Shown here one piece after another: positions 1-6,388 of a DNA stretch of 14,496 nt. The stretch spans positions 1 to 14,496 of the forward strand of contig DKEU01000091.1 in the NCBI GenBank assembly GCA_002452635.1. The letters run 5' to 3'. The notes under the pieces were generated by a model that was not told where the DNA came from, searched no databases, and worked only from the letters and a program-made list of their open reading frames with translations. Position numbers and translations under genes: made by a program. The DNA comes from Desulfovibrionaceae bacterium UBA6814 (GTDB lineage Bacteria; Desulfobacterota; Desulfovibrionia; Desulfovibrionales; Desulfovibrionaceae). Within the stretch, counting starts at the first letter, position 1. Each line of letters starts with the position of its first letter.

Positions 1-64
1 CCGCCGGCCCGGCAGGACCCCGGTTTTTCCAACAGCCCACCATAGCGGATGCAAGGAGGCGGTC

Positions 65-1051
65 ATGCGGACCAAACGTTTCCTCTCCCTGGCCCTGGTG
101 CTCTTGCTCCTCGGCGCGCTGCCCGGCGCGGCCCAGGCGGCCAAGACCTACAAGCTCAAGCTGGGGCATACCGGCGCCCCCAACCACCACTACCAGACCA
201 TCTGCACCCAGTTCGCGGACCTGGTGAAGCAGCGCACCAAGGGCGGGGTGGAGATCGCGGTGTTCCCCGCGGACCAGCTGGGCAAGCAGCTGGAGTCGGT
301 GGAAGGCTGCATGATCGGCACCCACGACATGGTGCTCGCCTCGGACACCGTGCTCTCCAACTGGGTGCCGGACATGGGCATCCTGAACCTGCCCTTCCTG
401 TTCAAGGACATGTGGGACGTGCGCAAGGTGCTGGACGGCCCCATCGGCGACCGCCTGGCCAAGAAGCTGGAGCCCCACGGCGCGGTGGTCATCGGCTGGT
501 GGGACAACGGCATGCGCCACATCACCAACAACAAGCGGCCCATCAACGTTCCCGACGACCTGAAGGGCATCAAGATCCGCGTGCCCGAGGGCGAAGTCTT
601 CGTGGAGACCTTCAAGGCCCTGGGCGCCGGCCCCACGGTCATCTCCTTCGGCGAGCTGTATTCGGCCCTGCAGCTGGGCACGGTGGACGCCCAGGAGAAC
701 CCCCCGGCGCACATCCTGACCCAGAAGTTCTACGAAGTGCAGAAGTACGTGTCCCGCACCAACCACATCCACCTCTCCTCGCCCCTGATCATGAACAAGG
801 CCCTCCTGGACGGCATGCCCGCCGAGTACCGGAAGGCCATCCTGGACACCGCCCGCGAGCTCGGCCCGGTGCACACCAAGATGGTGGAGGACCTGGAGAA
901 GAAGCAGTGGGACGAAGTGGCGGCCAAGGGCATGAAGATCAACGACGTGGACAACAAGCCCTTCCAGGCCAAGGTCAAGCCGGTCATCGACAAGTTCCGG
1001 GCCAAGCTTGACGCCAGCATCATCGACGACATCCAGAAGACCCTGCAGTAG
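65..1051 (+). CDS. dctP: TRAP transporter substrate-binding protein, DctP family
   Basis: This is the periplasmic solute receptor of a TRAP transporter, which delivers an organic acid to the DctQM membrane complex. The 328 residues match the usual DctP length. Residues 1-26 form a signal peptide: a basic start (MRTKR), a leucine-rich core and an AQA|A cleavage site. The mature protein has the family hallmarks: GHTGAPNHHYQ near the N-terminus, the GMRHITNNKRPI segment (148-160), LKGIKIRVPEG (166-176) whose Arg172 is at the position of the carboxylate-binding arginine, and ELYSALQLGTVDAQENP (197-213). The start at 65 follows AAGGAGG (53-59) by 5 bases. It is first in a cluster with a dehydrogenase, dctQ and dctM, and a strong hairpin lies directly downstream. 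Family assignment is secure. The substrate is not known; a carboxylate is expected from the family, and a C4 hydroxy-acid is suggested by the next gene. Confidence 0.96.
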   Translation: MRTKRFLSLALVLLLLGALPGAAQAAKTYKLKLGHTGAPNHHYQTICTQFADLVKQRTKGGVEIAVFPADQLGKQLESVEGCMIGTHDMVLASDTVLSNWVPDMGILNLPFLFKDMWDVRKVLDGPIGDRLAKKLEPHGAVVIGWWDNGMRHITNNKRPINVPDDLKGIKIRVPEGEVFVETFKALGAGPTVISFGELYSALQLGTVDAQENPPAHILTQKFYEVQKYVSRTNHIHLSSPLIMNKALLDGMPAEYRKAILDTARELGPVHTKMVEDLEKKQWDEVAAKGMKINDVDNKPFQAKVKPVIDKFRAKLDASIIDDIQKTLQ

Positions 1052-1054
1052 CGG

Positions 1055-1098
1055 CTCCCGGCGGCGGGAGGGATGCGCCCTCCCGCCGCCTCCTTTTC
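1055..1098 (+). terminator. Hairpin terminator/attenuator between dctP and the dehydrogenase gene
   Basis: A perfect 13-bp GC-rich stem (1060-1072 pairing with 1078-1090, loop ATGCG) begins 8 bases after the dctP stop and is followed by TCCTTTTCC. It looks like a leaky intrinsic terminator or 3' RNA stabiliser. Such a site would give more binding protein than downstream transporter, as is common in binding-protein operons. CTCCCG (1055-1060) can also pair with CGGGAG (1065-1070), a small hairpin that competes with the left arm of the large one. The T-run is short, so termination is probably partial. Confidence 0.7.
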
Positions 1099-1131
1099 CG
1101 TCCCCCAACCCCGCTCCAAGGAGCAACACCC

Positions 1132-2217
1132 ATGGCGCACCGCCTGGCCATAATCCCCGGAGACGGCGTGGGCCGCGAAGTCGCGACCGAGGCCGTCAAG
1201 CTGCTCGACGCCGTGGCCGCCAAGCACGGCCTCGCCTTCGAAACCCAGTGGTTCCCCTGGGGCTGCGACCACTACCTGCAGCACGGCTGCATGATGCCCG
1301 GGGACGCCCTGGACACCCTGGCCGGTTTCGACGCCATCTTCCTGGGCTGCATCGGCGACGCGGCCAAGGTGCCGGACCACGTGTCCCTCACCATGCTCCT
1401 GGCCATCCGCAAGGGATTCGACCAGTACGTGAACCTGCGGCCCATCACCCTCCTGCCCGGCGTGGCCACCCCGGTCTCCACCTGCACCCCCGAGACCCTG
1501 GACATGGTGGTCATCCGGGAGAACACCGAGGGCGAGTACAGCGCCATGGGCGGCATCTTCAAGCCCGGCTCCCCGGACGGCTTCGCCCTGCAGACCGGGG
1601 TGTTCACCCACAAGGGCTGCTCCCGGGTCATGCGCTACGCCTTCGACCTGGCGCGCAAGCGCAAGAGCGACCCGGTGAAGCCCCGCAAGGGCATGGTCAC
1701 CAACTGCACCAAGTCCAACGCCCTGAACTACTCCATGGTGTTCTGGGACCAGGTGTACGCCGAGGTGGCCGGCCACTACCCGGACATCGCCCGGGACCTG
1801 GCCCTGGTGGACGCCATGACCATGTGGATGGTAAAGAACCCCGGGCACTTCGACGTGGTCGTGGCCTCCAACCTCTTCGGCGACATCATCACCGACCTGG
1901 GGGCCATGCTCCAGGGCGGCATGGGCTTCGCCGCGGGCGGGAACATCAATCCCGAGCGGCAGTTCCCGTCCATGTTCGAGCCCATCCACGGCTCGGCGCC
2001 CAAGTACGCGGGCAAGAACGTGGCCAATCCGGTGGCCTCCATCGAGGCCATGCGCATGCTCCTGGAGTTCCTGGGGCTGGAGGAGCCGGCCGCGGACCTG
2101 CACGCCGCGGTGCGCTCCGCCCTGGCCGGCGGCCAGGTGCGCACCAAGGACATGGGCGGAACGGACGGCACCGCGGCCATGGGCGACGAGGTGAAACGCC
2201 GGCTGCTGGCCGGTTAA
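1132..2217 (+). CDS. D-malate/tartrate dehydrogenase-like enzyme (isocitrate/isopropylmalate dehydrogenase family)
   Basis: This is a cytoplasmic NAD(P)- and divalent-metal-dependent beta-decarboxylating dehydrogenase of 361 residues. It shows IIPGDGVGREV (7-17), FDQYVNLRP (96-104; Arg93 and Arg103 at substrate-binding positions), VIRENTEGEYS (127-137; Arg129, Tyr136), TKSN (193-196; catalytic-lysine position Lys194), Asp227, Asp251 and Asp255 as metal ligands, the signature NLFGDIITDLGAML (247-260), and the nucleotide-binding EPIHGSAPKYAGKNVANP (283-300). FDQYVNLRP, RENTEGEYS and the GVFTHKG segment resemble E. coli DmlA (D-malate to pyruvate, CO2 and NADH) more than leucine-pathway LeuB. 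Tartrate or a related 2-hydroxy acid is also possible. AAGGAG (1118-1123) precedes the ATG by 8 bases. The gene lies between dctP and dctQM, which ties it to the imported compound rather than to leucine synthesis. Family is certain; substrate is inferred. Confidence 0.9.
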   Translation: MAHRLAIIPGDGVGREVATEAVKLLDAVAAKHGLAFETQWFPWGCDHYLQHGCMMPGDALDTLAGFDAIFLGCIGDAAKVPDHVSLTMLLAIRKGFDQYVNLRPITLLPGVATPVSTCTPETLDMVVIRENTEGEYSAMGGIFKPGSPDGFALQTGVFTHKGCSRVMRYAFDLARKRKSDPVKPRKGMVTNCTKSNALNYSMVFWDQVYAEVAGHYPDIARDLALVDAMTMWMVKNPGHFDVVVASNLFGDIITDLGAMLQGGMGFAAGGNINPERQFPSMFEPIHGSAPKYAGKNVANPVASIEAMRMLLEFLGLEEPAADLHAAVRSALAGGQVRTKDMGGTDGTAAMGDEVKRRLLAG

Positions 2218-2244
2218 CCGGCCCCGCGCCGGAAGGGAGGAGAC

Positions 2245-2727
2245 ATGAAGGCCCTGGCCACCCTGAACCGCGGCATCGAGGCCCTGTCCGCCGTGGCCCT
2301 GGCGGTCATGACCGCCCTGGTCATCGTCCAGGTGTTCTACCGCTACGTGCTCAAGGACCCGCTCACCGTGACCCAGGAGGTCTCGGTGTACGCCATGGTC
2401 TGGGTGGTCATGCTGGGCTCCACCATCGCGGTGCGCAAGCGCACCCACATCGCGGTGAGCCTGGTGGTGGACAAGCTGCCCCCGGCCCTGCGCCGCGGGA
2501 TCATGGCCCTGGGCTACTGCATCATCCTGGCCTTCTGGGGCGTGCTCCTGCTCCAGGGCTGGAAGGTGGCGGACCGGGCCATGCTGCAGATCTCCCCGAG
2601 CAGCGGCATCCCGGTGGGCTGGGTCATGCTCGCCATCCCCCTGTCCGCGGCCGTGTCCATCCTCTACACCCTGGAGCTGTTCCTGGCCGACGTGGTCCGG
2701 GGCCAGGCCCCGGGACAGGAGGGCTAG
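2245..2727 (+). CDS. dctQ: TRAP transporter small membrane subunit, DctQ family
   Basis: This 160-residue inner-membrane protein is the small subunit of the TRAP transporter and pairs with DctM in the Na+/H+-driven uptake complex. Four hydrophobic segments are visible at about 12-32, 46-64, 86-106 and 122-146. The segment FYRYVLKDPLTVTQEVSVY (31-49), followed by GSTIAVRKRTHIAV (58-71), is the conserved DctQ pattern after helix 1 and around helix 2. The ATG is preceded by AAGGGAGGAG (2233-2242). It starts 27 bases after the dehydrogenase stop, and its stop is 3 bases before the dctM start, so the two subunits are almost certainly co-translated. Confidence 0.93.
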   Translation: MKALATLNRGIEALSAVALAVMTALVIVQVFYRYVLKDPLTVTQEVSVYAMVWVVMLGSTIAVRKRTHIAVSLVVDKLPPALRRGIMALGYCIILAFWGVLLLQGWKVADRAMLQISPSSGIPVGWVMLAIPLSAAVSILYTLELFLADVVRGQAPGQEG

Positions 2728-2730
2728 CCC

Positions 2731-3993
2731 GTGGTCGCCACCCTGTTCGCCGCCTTCTTCGTCATGCTGTTTCTGGGCATCCCCATCGCGGTGTGCCTGG
2801 GCATCGCCTCCCTGGTGGCCATCCACTTCGGCAGCCACCTGCCCTTCCTCATCCTGCCCCAGAAGATATTCAACGGGGTCAACAGCTTCCCGTTCATGGC
2901 CATCCCCCTGTTCCTGCTGGCCGGCAACATCATGGCCGAGGCCAAGATCTCCGACCGGCTGGTGTCCCTGGCCGCCATCCTGGTGGGCCGCTACCCCGGC
3001 GGGCTGGCCCACATGTCCACCGGTGCCTCGGCCTTCTTCGGGGCCATCTCCGGCTCGGCGCCGGCCACCACCGCGGCCATCGGCTCCATCATGATCCCGG
3101 CCATGGTCAAGCGCGGCTACGGCAAGGGGTACTCCGCCGCGGTGGTCGCCGCCTCGGGCGCCCTGGGCCTCATCATCCCCCCCAGCCTGACCATGGTCAT
3201 CTTCGGGGTCATGGCCGGGGCCTCCATCGGCGACATGTTTTTGTGCGGCATCGTGCCCGGGGTGCTCATCTCCCTGGCCCTCATCGCCCTGAACTACGCC
3301 ATCGCCCGCAAGCGCGGCTACGCGCCCGAGGAGCCGGTCTCCGGCCGCCGGGCCCGGGCCGTGGTCAAGGACAGCCTCATCGCCCTGGTCATGCCCGCCA
3401 TCATCCTGGGCGGCATCTACTCCGGGGCCTTCACCGCCACCGAGTCCGCGGCCGTGGCCAGCCTCTACGGCCTGGTGGTGGGCTTTCTGGTCTACCGCAA
3501 CCTCAAGCTCAGAAGCCTCTACCACATCCTCAAGAACACCGCCGAGAGCTCGGCCCTCATCATGTTCCTCATGGGCACGGCCAACCTCTTCGGCTACATC
3601 ATCACCGCCGAGCAGGTGCCGCAGGGCTTCGCGGCCTACGTCATGAGCATCACCCAGAGCCCCACCCTGGCCATGTGCATGGTCCTGGGCCTGCTCCTGG
3701 TGGTGGGCTGCTTCCTGGACAACGTGGCCGCCCTGGTGCTGCTCACCCCCACCCTCATGGGCATGGTGGAGGCCATGAACATCGACGTGGTGTACTTCGG
3801 GGTGTTCACCATCATCGCCCTGGCCGTGGGCCAGTTCACCCCGCCCGTGGGCCTGAACCTGTTCATCGCCGCCAACATCGCCGGGGAGAAGTTCGAGACC
3901 GTGAGCCGGCGGGCGCTCCCCTACATCGCGGCCTACGTGGCCATGCTCCTGCTCTTCATCTTCTTCCCCGGGCTGCTGACCCTGTTCCACTAG
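2731..3993 (+). CDS. dctM: TRAP transporter large membrane subunit, DctM family
   Basis: This is the channel-forming subunit of the TRAP transporter. Its 420 residues are almost wholly hydrophobic, giving about 11-12 membrane segments, which is the normal DctM length. Family motifs include FNGVNSFPFMAIPLFLLAGNI (starting at residue 47), GAISGSAPATTAAIGS (104-119), IIPPSLTMVIFG (148-159), GGIYSGAFTATESAAVA (227-243), CFLDNVAALVLLTPTL (327-342) and QFTPPVGLNLF (368-378). The duplicated arrangement (first-half IPPS, second-half PPVG) is typical of the IT superfamily. Translation starts at GTG; AGGAGGG (2717-2723) lies 7 bases upstream and overlaps the end of dctQ. No separate promoter is visible. 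The asparaginase gene follows after 27 bases. Confidence 0.95.
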   Translation: MVATLFAAFFVMLFLGIPIAVCLGIASLVAIHFGSHLPFLILPQKIFNGVNSFPFMAIPLFLLAGNIMAEAKISDRLVSLAAILVGRYPGGLAHMSTGASAFFGAISGSAPATTAAIGSIMIPAMVKRGYGKGYSAAVVAASGALGLIIPPSLTMVIFGVMAGASIGDMFLCGIVPGVLISLALIALNYAIARKRGYAPEEPVSGRRARAVVKDSLIALVMPAIILGGIYSGAFTATESAAVASLYGLVVGFLVYRNLKLRSLYHILKNTAESSALIMFLMGTANLFGYIITAEQVPQGFAAYVMSITQSPTLAMCMVLGLLLVVGCFLDNVAALVLLTPTLMGMVEAMNIDVVYFGVFTIIALAVGQFTPPVGLNLFIAANIAGEKFETVSRRALPYIAAYVAMLLLFIFFPGLLTLFH

Positions 3994-4020
3994 GGACCGG
4001 CATCCCAAGGAGGTGCGACA

Positions 4021-4998
4021 ATGGGCAAAGTGGTCGTCCTCACCACCGGCGGCACCATCGCCAGCGTGGCCAGCTCCCAGGACGGGCTGTACTCCTCGGG
4101 CCGGCTCACCGGCAGCGAACTGCTGGGCATGCAGGACCTGGGCCTCGCCTGCGCGGTGGACATCGAGTCCGTGTTCCAGCTCCCCAGCAACCACCTCACC
4201 TTCGACCTGCTGCTCGCGCTGCGCGACCGCGCGGCCCAGGCCCTGGCCGACCCGGAGGTGGACGGGGTGGCCGTCACCCACGGCACCGACACCCTGGAGG
4301 AGTCCTGCTACTTCCTGGACCTCACCCTGGACTCGGACAAGCCGGTGGTCATGACCGGGTCCCAGCGGGTGCCCTCGGAACTGGGCACGGACAGCTTCGT
4401 GAACATCCGCCAGGCGGTGCTGGCCGCGGCCTCGCCCCAGACCCGGGGCATGGGCGTGCTGGTGCTCTTCAACGAGCGGCTCTACACCGCCCGCCGGGTG
4501 CGCAAGATGCACGCCTTCAACCCCCAGGCCTTCACCAGCTTCGGCTACGGGTACGTGGGCTACGTGGACAAGGCCGACGTGGCCGTCTACCAGAAGCCCG
4601 TGTCCCGGGAGCGCCACGCCCCCCGCTCCCCCTTCCCCCGGGTGGAGATCTTCAAGGCCACCCTGGGCGGCGACGGCGCGCTCATCGACGCCGCGGTGGC
4701 GGCCGGGGCCCAGGGCCTGGTGCTGGAGGGCGAGGGCCGGGGCCACATCCCGCCCGCGGCCTGCGAGGCCGTGTCCCGCGCCGTGGCCGCAGGGGTCGCG
4801 GTGGTGGTGACCACCACCTGCGAGGAGGGCCGGGTCTACCCGGTGTACGACTTCGCCGGCGGGGTGCGCGACCTCACCGCCCGCGGGGCCATACCCGGCG
4901 GCGACTACGACGCCAAGAAGGCCCGGGTGAAGCTGGCCGTGCTCCTGGCCAGCGGGGTCGCAGACCCCGCCGCCCTGGCCCGGGCTTTTGCCGCCTAG
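4021..4998 (+). CDS. L-asparaginase-type amidohydrolase, cytoplasmic
   Basis: This 325-residue member of the bacterial asparaginase/glutaminase family hydrolyses asparagine (possibly glutamine or a related amide) to aspartate and ammonia. Both catalytic threonines are present: LTTGGTIA (7-14, Thr12) and THGTDT (86-91, Thr89-Asp90). Lys162 in RKMH fits the catalytic lysine, and Tyr24 in the flexible loop before GRLTGSELL fits the loop tyrosine. The substrate-pocket segment reads LPSNHLT (54-60). There is no signal peptide, so the enzyme is cytoplasmic, unlike periplasmic AnsB enzymes. A strong AAGGAGGT (4007-4014) precedes the ATG, 27 bases after dctM. Its place directly behind a TRAP transporter suggests that amides or aspartate derivatives are part of the same catabolic programme. 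True substrate and stereospecificity are unknown. Confidence 0.93.
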   Translation: MGKVVVLTTGGTIASVASSQDGLYSSGRLTGSELLGMQDLGLACAVDIESVFQLPSNHLTFDLLLALRDRAAQALADPEVDGVAVTHGTDTLEESCYFLDLTLDSDKPVVMTGSQRVPSELGTDSFVNIRQAVLAAASPQTRGMGVLVLFNERLYTARRVRKMHAFNPQAFTSFGYGYVGYVDKADVAVYQKPVSRERHAPRSPFPRVEIFKATLGGDGALIDAAVAAGAQGLVLEGEGRGHIPPAACEAVSRAVAAGVAVVVTTTCEEGRVYPVYDFAGGVRDLTARGAIPGGDYDAKKARVKLAVLLASGVADPAALARAFAA

Positions 4999-5006
4999 GG
5001 TTGCCG

Positions 5007-5029
5007 GCCCGGACCCGCGCCGGGCATTT
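5007..5029 (+). terminator. Weak hairpin after the asparaginase gene
   Basis: GCCCGG (5007-5012) and CCGGGC (5020-5025) form a 6-bp stem with a 7-base loop, 9 bases after the asparaginase stop, followed by ATTTC. The T-run is too short for a confident terminator. It may mark partial termination before the racemase gene. Confidence 0.35.
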
Positions 5030-5086
5030 CTCGGCGCAACGCAGCGGAATCGGAATTCTTGTTCGCCAAACACCGCGCGGGGTTCG

Positions 5087-5138
5087 GCAGCCGGAACGCT
5101 AGGCGGCGTCCGCCCATCGCACCCGGCTGCGGCGTTTT
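5087..5138 (+). terminator. Compound inverted repeat with T-run in the asparaginase-racemase gap
   Basis: GCAGCCGG (5087-5094) pairs with CCGGCTGC (5123-5130). Inside the loop a second stem, GGCGG (5102-5106) with CCGCC (5110-5114), can form. GGCG and TTTT (5135-5138) follow. This could be the terminator of the TRAP-asparaginase unit or a structured leader. The TTTT starts 4 bases after the stem, which is less than ideal for intrinsic termination. Confidence 0.35.
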
Positions 5139-5173
5139 CCTGTAGCCATCACCGGCAGTTGGCGTTATCCTGT
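5131..5173. repeat. Direct repeat GGCGTTWTCCTGT, two copies 30 bp apart
   Basis: GGCGTTTTCCTGT (5131-5143) and GGCGTTATCCTGT (5161-5173) differ at one of 13 bases and start exactly 30 bp apart, close to three helical turns, just upstream of the racemase start. Spacing and position fit paired operator sites for a regulator. No known regulator motif is recognised. Confidence 0.5.
5143..5171 (+). promoter_or_regulatory. Possible weak sigma-70 promoter for the racemase gene
   Basis: TAGCCA (5143-5148) and TATCCT (5166-5171) are separated by 17 bases and match the -35 and -10 consensus at 4 of 6 positions each. The elements touch or overlap the two 13-bp direct repeats, so a protein bound there would affect this promoter. 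The evidence is weak on its own; the 213-bp gap is what suggests a separate promoter. Confidence 0.3.
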
Positions 5174-5211
5174 TTGCCGTCTTTCCACGGGACCCGAGGA
5201 TACCTCCAACC

Positions 5212-6285
5212 ATGCCCATCCTGCGCATCGACCCGGAAAAGCTCCGCCACAACCTGGCCTGGGTGAAGGCCCAGTGCGACCAGCGGGGCGTGGAGCTCAT
5301 GGGCATCGTCAAGGGCTGCCACGCCCACCCCGCCATCTGCCGGCTCTTTGCCGAGGCCGGCTGCACCGTGCTGGGCGCGGCCCGGGTGCGCCACGCCGCG
5401 CCCATCAGGGCGGCCGGCTGCCGGCCCTGGCTGGTGGCCCTGCCCCCGGTGCACCGCGCTGCGGACGTGGTGGCCGGCTTCCCGGTGAGCTTCAACACCG
5501 AGGCCGCCACCCTGGAGGCCCTGTCCCTGGCCGCCAGGCAGGCCCGGACCCGGCACGAGGCCATGCTCATGGTGGAGGTGGGGGACCTGCGCGAGGGCAT
5601 CATGCCCGGCCAGGTGGTGGACACCGCGCGCCGCTGCCTGGAGCTGGAGCACGAGTTCTTCGGGTTCAAGGGCCTGGCCTCGCACTTCGGCTGCATGAGC
5701 GGCCTCATCCCCACCCCGGAGAGCGTGGGCCGGCTCAACCGGGCCGGCGAGGCGGTGGAGGCCGCGCTGGGCCGCAAGCCCGAGGTGCTCTCGGTGGGCG
5801 GCTCGGACTTCCTGCGCCTCTTGGAGGCCGGCCCCCTGCACCCGGGCATCACCCAGGTGCGCATGGGCTACGCGGTGCTGCTCGGCAAGCACCCCGACGC
5901 GTTGGACGGCCACCCCCACCTGGTGCGCGACGCGGTGCTCTTCGAGGCCGAGGTCTTGGAGGTCAAGGACAAGCCGTCAATGCCATTTGGAATCACCGGC
6001 ATCAACGCCTTCGGCGAGCGCCTCACCTTCGTGGACCGGGGCGTGCGCAAGCGGGCGGTGCTGGGCTTCGGCGCGCTGGAGACCGACTCGCGCGGCCTCA
6101 CCCCGGTCCTGCCCGGCATGGAGCTCATCGGCGTGAACTCCAACTATTCCGTGTACGACGTCACCGACTGCCCGGTGGAGGTCAAGCCCGGGCAGAGGCT
6201 GCGTTTCCGCATGAATTACAAGGCGCTGGCCCAGGCCTTCCACTCCGGGCTGGTGGACAAGGCCCTGGAGGGCCAAACCCCCTGA
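5212..6285 (+). CDS. PLP-dependent amino-acid racemase, ornithine racemase/YhfX-like (alanine racemase N-terminal fold, COG3457)
   Basis: This 357-residue fold-type III PLP enzyme is predicted to racemise an amino acid in the cytoplasm. Lys34 in GIVKGCHAHP is the expected PLP lysine at the end of the first barrel strand. Other COG3457-like segments are VEVGDLREGIMP (121-132), GLASHFGCMSGLIPTPES (154-171), SVGGSDFLRLLEAG (194-207) and QVRMGYAVLLGK (215-226) for the phosphate and barrel end, and KPSMPFGITGINAFGER (254-270) plus RFRMNYKALAQAF (331-343) in the C-terminal beta domain. The family's usual SSDH-type stretch reads VNSNYSVYD (308-316) here, so specificity may differ from ornithine racemase. 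GAGGA (5196-5200) lies 11 bases before the ATG. The gene follows the TRAP-asparaginase genes after 213 bp. A link to aspartate or asparagine enantiomers is inference. Confidence 0.85.
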   Translation: MPILRIDPEKLRHNLAWVKAQCDQRGVELMGIVKGCHAHPAICRLFAEAGCTVLGAARVRHAAPIRAAGCRPWLVALPPVHRAADVVAGFPVSFNTEAATLEALSLAARQARTRHEAMLMVEVGDLREGIMPGQVVDTARRCLELEHEFFGFKGLASHFGCMSGLIPTPESVGRLNRAGEAVEAALGRKPEVLSVGGSDFLRLLEAGPLHPGITQVRMGYAVLLGKHPDALDGHPHLVRDAVLFEAEVLEVKDKPSMPFGITGINAFGERLTFVDRGVRKRAVLGFGALETDSRGLTPVLPGMELIGVNSNYSVYDVTDCPVEVKPGQRLRFRMNYKALAQAFHSGLVDKALEGQTP

Positions 6286-6304
6286 TTTTCCTTCCCCCCT
6301 CCCC

Positions 6305-6333
6305 TTTCCTCTTGGCCTGCTTTGTCCTATAAG
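6305..6333 (+). promoter_or_regulatory. Possible sigma-70 promoter for the binding-protein gene
   Basis: TATAAG (6328-6333) is a good -10 element in an otherwise GC-rich context, preceded by a pyrimidine tract. The best -35 at 17 bases spacing is TTTCCT (6305-6310), only 3 of 6. The ATG of the next gene is about 50 bases downstream, a reasonable leader length. Confidence 0.4.
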
Positions 6334-6388
6334 TCCCCAAAGTAGAACGGAACGGGACCTAGCATCCCCAATCCGCAAAGGGGGACAG

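Noticed and set aside
4..26. Terminator-like GC block followed by TTTTT at the left edge
   Set aside because: Only a 4-bp CCGG self-complement can be drawn, and the preceding gene is outside the window; not enough to call.
2697..2713. Interrupted palindrome CCGGGGCC-A-GGCCCCGG at the end of dctQ
   Set aside because: Made only of G/C apart from one central base, inside GC-saturated codons, and with no loop of useful size. Likely compositional chance.
730..5073. Very long open frame on the - strand across the TRAP operon
   Set aside because: Antisense to five well-supported genes. Its translation is a monotone of Gly, His, Ala, Gln and Arg without family motifs, as expected when GC-rich codons suppress stops on the opposite strand.
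1008..5102. Long + strand open frame overlapping the TRAP operon in another frame
   Set aside because: Pro/Arg/Gly/His-rich frame-shifted reading of the real genes; no ribosome site or motif supports it.
5158..5178. Possible sigma-54 promoter (TTGGC...TTTGC) before the racemase
   Set aside because: The GG and GC elements are 15 bases apart instead of the required 12.
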